DNA from: Rugamonas brunnea
Lineage (GTDB): Bacteria; Pseudomonadota; Gammaproteobacteria; Burkholderiales; Burkholderiaceae_D
Reading direction: 5' to 3'
DNA length: 64,000 nucleotides
NCBI RefSeq assembly: GCF_014042345.1
Contig: NZ_JACEZT010000018.1
Location: 55,501 to 119,500 of the forward strand
The position numbers and the translations under genes were made by a program. How positions within the stretch are numbered: position 1 is the first letter of the stretch; each line of letters begins with the position of its first letter. Below are positions 44,296 to 51,285 of this stretch, in pieces. Below the pieces are notes generated by a model. It was not told the origin of the DNA. It was given only the letters and a program-made list of their open reading frames with translations, and did no database searches.

Positions 44296-44880
44296 ATGAA
44301 ACTCTCGCCCACCGCGCGACGCCGGCTGACGGCGCCCCTGGTCTACCTGGCCGCCCTGTTCCTGCTGCTGGAGGACTGGCTGTGGGACCTGGGCGCGGCC
44401 CTGATGGCCTACCTGGCCCGCTGGCCGCCGCTGCGCCGGCTCGAACGGTGGCTGCAAGGCTTGCGCCCAGTGGCCGCCCTGGCCGTGTTCGTGCTGCCGG
44501 CCCTGCTGCTGTTTCCCGTCAAGCTGCTGGCCCTGTTCGCCATGGCCCGCGGCCACGCCCTGACGGGCCTGGCCGTGATCGTGACGGCCAAGGTGGCCGG
44601 CGCGGCGGCCGTGGCTCGCCTGTACGCGCTGACCCGCCCCACGCTGCTGACCATCGCCTGGTTCGCCCGCCTGCTGACCTGGTTCCTGGCGCTCAAGGCG
44701 CGCTGGATCGCGCGCCTGCAAGCGAGCGCCGCCTGGCGCGAGTTCCAGCTGCTGGCCACCGCCGTGCGCCGCTGGCGACGGCGCCTGCCGCGCAAGCGCT
44801 GGTGGCCGACGCGCGTGTTGCGCCGTTACGCGGCCCGCTGGCGCGCGCGCCGCCGCCGTTTTTCCGATGACCATGAATGA
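44296..44880 (+). CDS. Hypothetical membrane protein with a basic C-terminus
   Basis: 194 residues with up to four hydrophobic segments (about 15–35, 61–88, 90–110 and 118–138, for example VAALAVFVLPALLLFPVKLLALF split by no insertion) and then a strongly basic tail of about 50 residues rich in Arg and Trp (RRWRRRLPRKRWWPTRVLRR). The family is not recognised. Its last codons overlap the ATG of the downstream histidine kinase gene, so it is probably cotranscribed with the two-component pair. It might be an accessory of that system, for instance a membrane anchor for the soluble kinase, but this is speculation. The start has a neighbouring in-frame alternative only far upstream. Confidence 0.7.
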   Translation: MKLSPTARRRLTAPLVYLAALFLLLEDWLWDLGAALMAYLARWPPLRRLERWLQGLRPVAALAVFVLPALLLFPVKLLALFAMARGHALTGLAVIVTAKVAGAAAVARLYALTRPTLLTIAWFARLLTWFLALKARWIARLQASAAWREFQLLATAVRRWRRRLPRKRWWPTRVLRRYAARWRARRRRFSDDHE

Positions 44881-46091
44881 TGACTGATCCAACCGCCTCC
44901 GCCCCCTCCGCCACGCCCGCCACGCCCGCCACCCCGGCCGACCCGGCCGCCGTGGCCGCCGAACTGGCCCGGGTCCGGGCCCGCCTGGACGCCATCGTCT
45001 CCAACACGCCCGGCCTGGTCTACCAGTTCGAGCTGCATGCCGACCAGCGCGTGTCCTTCCCCTACCTGAGCGACGGCTGCCAGGCCCTGCTGGGCCTGAC
45101 GCCGGCCGCCCTGCACGCGGCGCCGGAATGCTTCCTCGCCCTGATCCTGGAGCCGGACCGTCTGTCCTACCTGGACGCCATGCACACCTCGGCCACCACA
45201 CTGGCCAGCTGGAACTGGGAAGGCCGGATCTGGATCGAGGCGTGGAAGGACATCAAGTGGATCAACCTGCGCGCCACCCCGCACGCGCTGCCCGGCGGCG
45301 GCGTGCGCTGGGAAGGCATCATGACCAACATCACGGAGAGCCGGCGCGAGCAGCAGGAAGTGCGCCAGTCGCGCGCCCGGCTGGCCGAGCTGACGGCCCA
45401 CATCGAGAAGGTCAAGGAACAGGAGCGCACCCGCATCGCGCGCGAGATCCACGACGACCTGGGCGGCAACCTGACGGCCATCAAGATGGCGCTGGCCATG
45501 CTGGCGGCCCGCCTGCCCGAAGGCGACACCACGCTGCACGACAAGGCCGCCTACGTGGACGCGCTGGTCGACCGCACCATCGACGCCGTGCACCGCATCT
45601 CGCTCGACCTGCGCCCACCGCTGCTGGACCTGGGCATCGTGGCCGGGCTCGAATGGCTGTGCAAGGAGTTCGAGCAGCAGGCCGGCGTGCACTGCGCGTT
45701 CAGCGCCAACCGGCGCGAGTTCGCGCTCGACAACGACCAGTCCACGGCCCTGTTCCGCATCGTGCAGGAGGCGCTGACCAACATCGCCAAGCACGCCGGC
45801 GCCAGCCGCGTCACCGTCAAGCTGGCCCGCACCCGCCACCACGTGAGCCTGAAAATCAGCGACAACGGCAGCGGCATCTGGCAGGGCGACCGCGCCAAGC
45901 CCGAGTCGTTCGGCATCCGCGGCATGACCGAGCGGGCGCGCGCGCTGGGCGGCACGTTGACGCTGAGCCACGCCGTCGGCGGCGGCACCGTGGTGGCCGT
46001 CAAAATTAAGTGCGATGGCCATCACGCGGGCGCCATGCCGGCCGCCGCCGGCGCTACAATAGCGGATCACAGTATTTCCACTGCGAAATAG
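44877..46091 (+). CDS. Soluble PAS-type histidine kinase of the NarL/NarX group (HisKA_3)
   Basis: 404 residues. After an Ala/Pro/Thr-rich start, a PAS-like sensor lies at about 35–155 (IVSNTPGLVYQFEL, GLTPAALHAAPECF). The dimerisation domain contains the HisKA_3 signature RTRIAREIHDDLGGNLTAIK with His192 as phosphoacceptor; the HATPase follows with LFRIVQEALTNIAKHA and ISDNGSGI. No membrane helix is seen, so the signal is cytoplasmic or supplied by the overlapping upstream membrane protein. It is followed after 24 bp by a NarL-type regulator, its obvious partner. Confidence 0.93.
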   Translation: MMTDPTASAPSATPATPATPADPAAVAAELARVRARLDAIVSNTPGLVYQFELHADQRVSFPYLSDGCQALLGLTPAALHAAPECFLALILEPDRLSYLDAMHTSATTLASWNWEGRIWIEAWKDIKWINLRATPHALPGGGVRWEGIMTNITESRREQQEVRQSRARLAELTAHIEKVKEQERTRIAREIHDDLGGNLTAIKMALAMLAARLPEGDTTLHDKAAYVDALVDRTIDAVHRISLDLRPPLLDLGIVAGLEWLCKEFEQQAGVHCAFSANRREFALDNDQSTALFRIVQEALTNIAKHAGASRVTVKLARTRHHVSLKISDNGSGIWQGDRAKPESFGIRGMTERARALGGTLTLSHAVGGGTVVAVKIKCDGHHAGAMPAAAGATIADHSISTAK

Positions 46092-46115
46092 CGTAACCGG
46101 GTAAATGATCGATTC

Positions 46116-46763
46116 ATGACAGAAAAAGCCATCATCAAGGTCTTCATCGCTGATGACCACGCCATCGTGCGCGAGGGCTTGAAACAGATCCTGGCCGAGA
46201 CCGGCGACATCGTCGTGGCCGGCGAGGCCGAGAACGGACTGGACGCCATCAAGCTGTTCCGCAAGGCCGACTGCCAGGTGATCCTGCTCGACATCTCGCT
46301 GCCCGACCGCAACGGCATCGAAGTGCTCAAGCAGATCAAGAAGGAAAAGCCGGAACTGGCGGTGCTGATGCTGTCCATGCACCGCGAGGACCAATATGCG
46401 ATCCGCTCGCTCAAGGCCGGCGCGGCCGGCTATCTGACCAAGCAGAGCGCGCCGCGCGAGCTGGTGACGGCGATCCGCCAGGTGGCCGGTGGCCTCAAGT
46501 ACATCAGCCCGGCGCTGGCCCAGGAACTGGCCAACCACGTGGGCGAGGACCACGAGGCGCCGCCGCACGACGCGCTGTCGGACCGCGAATACCAGACCCT
46601 GACCATGATCGCCTCCGGCAAGACGGTCGGCGCCATCGCCAAGGAACTGTCGCTGTCGGTCAAGACCGTCAGCGAATACCGGGCCCGGCTGCTGGTCAAG
46701 ATGAAGCTCAAGAACAGCGCCGAGCTGACCCACTACGCCATCAAGAACCAGTTGATCGAATGA
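46116..46763 (+). CDS. NarL/LuxR-family response regulator
   Basis: 215 residues. The receiver domain (1–125) has IADDHAIVREG, Asp59 in ILLDISLPDRNG and the Lys in YLTKQSAP. The output is a LuxR-type helix-turn-helix at about 148–210 (LSDREYQTLTMIASGKT, IAKELSLSVKTVSEYRARLL). It pairs with the HisKA_3 kinase just upstream. Its target genes are unknown; the perfect palindrome at 46871, which sits between it and a diguanylate cyclase gene, could be one binding site. No terminator is evident after it. Confidence 0.95.
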   Translation: MTEKAIIKVFIADDHAIVREGLKQILAETGDIVVAGEAENGLDAIKLFRKADCQVILLDISLPDRNGIEVLKQIKKEKPELAVLMLSMHREDQYAIRSLKAGAAGYLTKQSAPRELVTAIRQVAGGLKYISPALAQELANHVGEDHEAPPHDALSDREYQTLTMIASGKTVGAIAKELSLSVKTVSEYRARLLVKMKLKNSAELTHYAIKNQLIE

Positions 46764-46870
46764 GCCGGACTGAGCCGGCGGGTCTGGCGTTGCCAGGAAG
46801 AATACTTTGTATGCGTTTAATTAAGACCCCTTCCGGCCGCTAATCGTCGCTATGCACGGCCATGGTGTCG

Positions 46871-46884
46871 CCTATCATGATAGG
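46871..46884. promoter_or_regulatory. 14-bp palindrome upstream of a diguanylate cyclase gene
   Basis: CCTATCATGATAGG is a perfect palindrome 32 bp before the start of the cyclase gene at 46916. It lies in the 152-bp gap downstream of a NarL-type regulator. Its size and position fit an operator, but neither sequence nor spacing identifies the regulator. Confidence 0.45.
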
Positions 46885-46915
46885 ACTGAGTCACTGAAAG
46901 AGGCTGTGCGCAACC

Positions 46916-48508
46916 ATGTCTAGCAAAACCACCCCAGCGGCCGCGGCGGAGCAGAACCCGGCCGACATCGCCCGCGAAGCGTTCCGCCGCCTGGCCGTGC
47001 GCCGCATCGCGCCCACGCCCGACGCCTACCGCGACATCTACCTCGAAATCGCCGGCCTGCCGCCGGTGGCGCCGGCCGCCGCGCCGGCCGTGCTGGGCAG
47101 CGCCGACCCCGGCCCGGAATCGGTGCTGACCGGCTTTGCCAACCGCATGGCCGACGGCGTCGGCGACCTGGCCGAGTTCGGCCGCCGCTTCAACCGCGCC
47201 GTCAAGTCGCGCGACTGGGATGGCTACGCCAAGGCCCTATCGCAACTGGTGGACAAGCACATCACCGTCAAGAAAGGCATCGAGACGGCCGCCGCCCCCG
47301 ATTCCGAGCAAAGCCGCATGCTGCGCGACCTGCTCAGCCGCACCCTCACCTTCGCCGTCGCCTCCCTTCTGACGGGCGCGCCGGCCCTGGTGGCCGAGGC
47401 CGAATCGCTGGGCGCGGCCACCAAGCAGGCCCACAGCGAGGAGGCGCTGGCCGAGATCGCCGTGCGCCTGAAGCAACTGTGCTACCAGATCGAACTCAAG
47501 AGCGGGGACACGGCCGAGCAGCAGGAATTGCTGCTGCGCCTGTTCAAGCTGCTGCTCGAGAACGTCAGCGAACTGCTGGACGACGACAGCTGGCTGCGCG
47601 GCCAGATCGACGCCGTGCAGAACCTGATCGCCGGCCCGATCGACCAGCGCGCGCTGGAGGAAGCCACGCGCAGCCTCAAGGATGTGATCTACAAGCAAAG
47701 CCAGCTCAAGCACAGCCTGTCGGACGTCAAGCTCACCGTCAAGAACATGATGATGACCTTCATCGACCGCCTGGGCCAGGTGGCCGCCTCGACCGGCGAC
47801 TTCCACGAAAAAATCGGCGGCTACTCGGAGAAGATCAGCCGCGCCGACAATATCGGCGAACTGAACCAGATTCTCGACGACGTGCTGCGCGAGACGCGCA
47901 TCGTGCAGAATGAGGCGCTCAAGGCGCGCGACAAGATGGTGCTGGCGCGCCAGGAAGTGCAGGACGCCGAGCAGCGCATCCACGCGCTGGAGGCCAAGCT
48001 GCAGCATATGAGCGAGCTGGTGCGCGAAGACCAGCTCACGGGCAGCCTGAACCGGCGCGGCCTGGACGACGTGTTCGAACGCGAGACGGCCCGCTCGGAC
48101 CGGCGCGGCACGCCGCTGTGCATCGCGCTGCTGGACCTGGACGACTTCAAGCGCCTGAACGACACCTACGGCCACATCGCCGGCGACGCGGCCCTCAAGC
48201 ACCTGGTCAAGATCGTCAAGGAGACGCTGCGCTCGATGGACGTGATCGCGCGCTTCGGCGGCGAGGAATTCCTGATCCTGCTGCCCGAGACGACGGTGGA
48301 GGCGGCCTCGCAGACGATGACGCGGCTGCAGCGTGAACTGACCAAGCATTTCTTCCTGCACGACAACGAGAAGGTCTTGATCACCTTCTCGGCCGGGGTG
48401 GCGCTGCGCCGTCCCAACGAAGACCAGGGCGAACTGGTCAAGCGGGCCGACAAGGCCATGTACCAGGCCAAGCAGTCGGGCAAGAACCGGGTGGTGGTGG
48501 CCGACTGA
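46916..48508 (+). CDS. GGDEF diguanylate cyclase with a coiled-coil N-terminal region
   Basis: 530 residues, soluble. The first 370 are helical, with an Ala/Pro-rich stretch at about 48–62 and a long coiled coil near 330–370 (VLARQEVQDAEQRIHALEAKL). The GGDEF domain follows: LTGSLNRRGLDDVFERE, LLDLDDFKRLNDTYGH, active site GGEEF at 448–452 and inhibitory RxxD site RSMD at 439–442. It should make c-di-GMP with product inhibition. The N-terminal part has no recognised sensor. The gene lies just upstream of the flagellar cluster, and its product may feed YcgR there (inference). A strong hairpin terminator follows. Confidence 0.93.
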   Translation: MSSKTTPAAAAEQNPADIAREAFRRLAVRRIAPTPDAYRDIYLEIAGLPPVAPAAAPAVLGSADPGPESVLTGFANRMADGVGDLAEFGRRFNRAVKSRDWDGYAKALSQLVDKHITVKKGIETAAAPDSEQSRMLRDLLSRTLTFAVASLLTGAPALVAEAESLGAATKQAHSEEALAEIAVRLKQLCYQIELKSGDTAEQQELLLRLFKLLLENVSELLDDDSWLRGQIDAVQNLIAGPIDQRALEEATRSLKDVIYKQSQLKHSLSDVKLTVKNMMMTFIDRLGQVAASTGDFHEKIGGYSEKISRADNIGELNQILDDVLRETRIVQNEALKARDKMVLARQEVQDAEQRIHALEAKLQHMSELVREDQLTGSLNRRGLDDVFERETARSDRRGTPLCIALLDLDDFKRLNDTYGHIAGDAALKHLVKIVKETLRSMDVIARFGGEEFLILLPETTVEAASQTMTRLQRELTKHFFLHDNEKVLITFSAGVALRRPNEDQGELVKRADKAMYQAKQSGKNRVVVAD

Positions 48509-48533
48509 CGGCCCCGCCCGGGGCCCCGGCAGG

Positions 48534-48606
48534 CGGGGTCAGGTCATAAAAAAAGGCAACATGCGCGCATGTTGCCTTTTTTTATGACCTGACCCCGTCT
48601 TTTTTT
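48534..48606 (+). terminator. Perfect 32-bp palindrome with T-run, terminator-like
   Basis: Arms at 48534–48565 and 48566–48597 are exact reverse complements with no spacer. The ends carry CGGGGTCAGGTCAT and its complement, identical to the palindrome at 43535, while the inner core (AAAAAAAGGCAACATGCG) is unrelated to that copy. Seven T residues at 48600–48606 follow, as in an intrinsic terminator, 25 bp after the diguanylate cyclase stop. Confidence 0.92.
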
Positions 48607-48696
48607 GCGCCCACCATTGTCATCCAGACCACCATTTCCCCCTCCGGCCAGCCAAATCACGTCGAAATAAGGGCCAAAATATAATTATTTTCGCCC

Positions 48697-48723
48697 TAAA
48701 GATTCGACAAACGCGGTCGTTTA
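48697..48723 (+). promoter_or_regulatory. Sigma-28 (FliA) promoter of fliC
   Basis: TAAAGATT (48697–48704, 7 of 8 matches to the flagellar -35 TAAAGTTT), 11 bp, then GTCGTTTA (48716–48723, 5 of 8 matches to GCCGATAA). The spacing is exactly the consensus. It lies 177 bp before the fliC start, giving an mRNA leader of about 170 bases, long enough for control by RNA-binding factors. The rest of the 300-bp gap from the terminator to fliC holds no gene that I can see. Confidence 0.62.
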
Positions 48724-48899
48724 AGCGGGCATGGGCGGCCAACGTTTAGCCCCGAAAGTGAAAATTTCGCGCGTTTTTTTGCCTAAATTTTCCCGTGGGG
48801 CAACCGTTACACATTACAACAGCGGTTTGATTGTCTCGGAACGCGGAGACAGACCAAAGTGAAATGAGCAAGTAGCCCAACCTAGTCTGGAGAATCATC

Positions 48900-50465
48900 A
48901 TGGCACAAACCATCAACACCAACATCGCCTCGCTGAACGCGCAACGCAATCTGAACACCTCGCAAGCTTCGCTGTCGACCTCGTTGCAACGTCTGTCTTC
49001 CGGCCTGCGCATCAACAGCGCCAAGGACGATGCCGCCGGCCTGGCCATTTCCGAGCGCTTCACTTCGCAGATCCGCGGCGATACCCAGGCGGCACGCAAC
49101 GCCAACGACGGCATCTCGCTGGCGCAAACTGCCGAAGGTGGTTTGAGCACGGCTGGTGACCTGCTGCAGCGTATCCGCGAACTGGCCGTGCAATCGGCCA
49201 ACGGCACCAACTCCGATTCGGACCGCAAGTCGATCCAGAACGAGGTGTCGTCGCTGGCACAGGAACTGAACCGCGTGGCCACCACCACCCAGTTCAACGG
49301 CCAGAACGTCCTCGACGGCAGCCTGACCAGCACCCAGTTCCAGGTCGGCGCCAACTCGAACCAAACCATCAACGTGGGCATCCAGAGCGCCAAGGCGACC
49401 GACATCGGCAACAACACGCTGAAATCGGCCTTCACCTCGAGCGGCGGCCAGATCTCTGACGCGTTCGCTGGCACCGCCAACAACGTGACGGCCCAGACCC
49501 TGACCGTGACCTCGGGCACCGGCACCACCACCAACGTCGATGTCAAGCTGGGCGACACCGCCAAGCAGATCGCTGCCAACGTCAACGCCCTGAGCGGCAC
49601 CACCGGCGTGTCGGCCACGGCCACCACCACGGCGACCCTGTCGGGCCTGGCCACCGGCACCGACGGTTCCGTCCAGTTCGAACTGCGCGGCCAGAATTCC
49701 ATCGCCAACGATGCCAATTCGACCCCGGTGACGATCTCGGCCAAGGTGAAAGGCAACGACCTGTCGGCGCTGGCCCAGGCCATCAACGCCCAGTCCGGCA
49801 CCACCGGCATCACGGCCTCCATCAAGCTGAACTCGACCACCAACGTCAAGGAAGTGGTGCTGAGCGAAGCGTCGGGCGACGACATCCAGATCAAGAATGT
49901 CAACTCGTCCGCCGACGACCTGCTGGCCGCCACCACCATGCGCGGTGCCGAGAAACCAGCGGCCGGCCTGACCGCCGCCGTGGCCGCCAACGCGACCGCC
50001 ATCGGCGCCAGCGGCAGCTCGATGACCGTCGGTGGCAGCCTGAACTTCTCGTCCGACAGCGGCTTCACCATCACCAGCACCGCCACCAACGTGGTCAACA
50101 ACGCTGCTGACGGTACGGGCTCCAACAACAACACCGGTAGCGACCTGCAATCGGTGGCCAAGATCGACGTCTCGACCGTGGCCGGCGCCAACGCCGCACT
50201 GCTGTCGATCGACTCGGCCCTGAACCAGGTCAACAGCAACCGCGCTTCGCTCGGTGCGATCCAGAACCGTTTCGCTTCGACCATCTCGAACCTGCAAACG
50301 ACGACGGAAAACCTGTCGGCTTCCCGTAGCCGGATTCAGGATACCGACTTCGCGGCGGAAACGGCCAGCCTGACCCGTGGCCAGATCCTGCAACAAGCTG
50401 GTACCGCGATGTTGGCCCAGGCCAACTCGCTGCCGAACGGCGTGCTGTCGCTGCTGCGTGGCTAA
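48900..50465 (+). CDS. fliC: Flagellin
   Basis: 521 residues. The N-terminal D0/D1 part (AQTINTNIASLNAQRNLNTS split by none, then LSTSLQRLSSGLRINSAKDDAAGLAISERF) and the C-terminal part (LGAIQNRFASTISNLQTTTENLSASRSRIQDTDFAAE) are highly conserved and form the filament core. The middle (about 150–430) is variable and Thr/Ser/Ala/Gly-rich. It contains two flagellin-IN-like motifs, NALSGTTGVSATATTTA and INAQSGTTGITASIKL. The protein is exported unfolded by the flagellar type III system. A sigma-28-type promoter precedes it and a strong terminator follows, so it is transcribed alone at high level. Confidence 0.98.
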   Translation: MAQTINTNIASLNAQRNLNTSQASLSTSLQRLSSGLRINSAKDDAAGLAISERFTSQIRGDTQAARNANDGISLAQTAEGGLSTAGDLLQRIRELAVQSANGTNSDSDRKSIQNEVSSLAQELNRVATTTQFNGQNVLDGSLTSTQFQVGANSNQTINVGIQSAKATDIGNNTLKSAFTSSGGQISDAFAGTANNVTAQTLTVTSGTGTTTNVDVKLGDTAKQIAANVNALSGTTGVSATATTTATLSGLATGTDGSVQFELRGQNSIANDANSTPVTISAKVKGNDLSALAQAINAQSGTTGITASIKLNSTTNVKEVVLSEASGDDIQIKNVNSSADDLLAATTMRGAEKPAAGLTAAVAANATAIGASGSSMTVGGSLNFSSDSGFTITSTATNVVNNAADGTGSNNNTGSDLQSVAKIDVSTVAGANAALLSIDSALNQVNSNRASLGAIQNRFASTISNLQTTTENLSASRSRIQDTDFAAETASLTRGQILQQAGTAMLAQANSLPNGVLSLLRG

Positions 50466-50503
50466 ACCCGTGTGACGATGGACTGACATCGTTAAAACCC
50501 GGT

Positions 50504-50534
50504 TCCCCGGCTGACTCGTGCAGCCGGGGATTTT
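50504..50534 (+). terminator. Intrinsic terminator of fliC
   Basis: TCCCCGGCTG (50504–50513) pairs perfectly with CAGCCGGGGA (50521–50530) over a 7-base loop, followed by TTTT (50531–50534). It lies 38 bp past the fliC stop and 18 bp before flaG, so fliC is largely isolated from the genes that follow. Confidence 0.88.
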
Positions 50535-50552
50535 GCACAAACAGGAACCATC

Positions 50553-50942
50553 ATGACCATCGACTCATTAAGCACTGCCTCGGCAGCACGCCCGATCGAG
50601 CGCCATCCTGCCGGCTACGATGCCGCCCCGGCCCCCGCCGGCACGGCGCGCGCCCCCGCCACCGCCGTCGAAACAGCGGCCGCCGTCAAGGGCGCTGGCG
50701 CCGTGCCGACGCTGGACCAGGTGTCGCAAGCCGTGTCGCAGCTGAACCAGTCGCCCCAGGCCCGGGCCCAGGGACTGGAATTCTCGATCGACAAGGACAG
50801 CAAGCGCACCGTCGTCAAAGTGATCGACCAGACCACCAAGGAAGTGCTGCGCCAGATCCCCTCGCCCGAGGCGCTGGAGATCGCCAAATCGCTGGGTAAC
50901 ACCAACCATAGTTCCGGCCTGCTGATCAAGCAGACCGCCTGA
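50553..50942 (+). CDS. flaG: FlaG-family flagellar protein
   Basis: 129 residues. After an Ala/Pro-rich N-terminal half the C-terminus has the FlaG motif: LEFSIDKDSKRTVVKVIDQTT is the core (split here), followed by KEVLRQIPSPEALEIAKSL. FlaG proteins influence filament length and are commonly encoded between fliC and fliD. The gene is separated from fliC by a terminator. Its stop is followed by a 343-bp gap before fliD, which has its own promoter, so flaG may depend on readthrough or on a promoter that I cannot identify. Confidence 0.9.
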   Translation: MTIDSLSTASAARPIERHPAGYDAAPAPAGTARAPATAVETAAAVKGAGAVPTLDQVSQAVSQLNQSPQARAQGLEFSIDKDSKRTVVKVIDQTTKEVLRQIPSPEALEIAKSLGNTNHSSGLLIKQTA

Positions 50943-51224
50943 GGCGGCCGCGCCGCCTTGGCGCACCGCCTTGGCGCGCCGCTTTTCCTTCCATCATGGC
51001 CTGCGTGCGCTATGCTGTAGCCATGCGCCCCGCTGTTTATTCTCTCTGCGCCCCGCCCCAGCCCCGCGTGGCCGTCCACCCGGCTGCATCGCCGCCGGCG
51101 GGCCGGTGCAGCCGTGTCCGCACCCTCCGCGCCATCCGCACTGCCCTGACTGCCCGCCCTGCCACCACCGCCGCGCGCTGCCACTTTTTTGAGCGAATCG
51201 TGAACAGACTGGCATTTCCCCCTC

Positions 51225-51251
51225 TCAAGTCCTCTTTGATGGCGCCGATAA
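51225..51251 (+). promoter_or_regulatory. Sigma-28 (FliA) promoter of fliD
   Basis: TCAAGTCC (51225–51232, 5 of 8 matches to TAAAGTTT), exactly 11 bp, then GCCGATAA (51244–51251), a perfect match to the flagellar -10. It lies 34 bp before the GTG start of fliD. In the rest of the 343-bp flaG–fliD gap, I see a GC-rich hairpin-like GGCGGCCGCGCCGCC stretch just after flaG and no gene with coding support. Confidence 0.8.
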
Positions 51252-51285
51252 TGTCTTATATTGTTGCTTTCCATAGGAGTCCAAC

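Noticed and set aside
43615..45201. Extension of greB to a 528-codon protein
   Set aside because: The GreB fold starts at the ATG at 44181. The extra 340 codons are Arg/Gly/Pro-rich, antisense to the membrane protein and kinase genes, and match no GreB.
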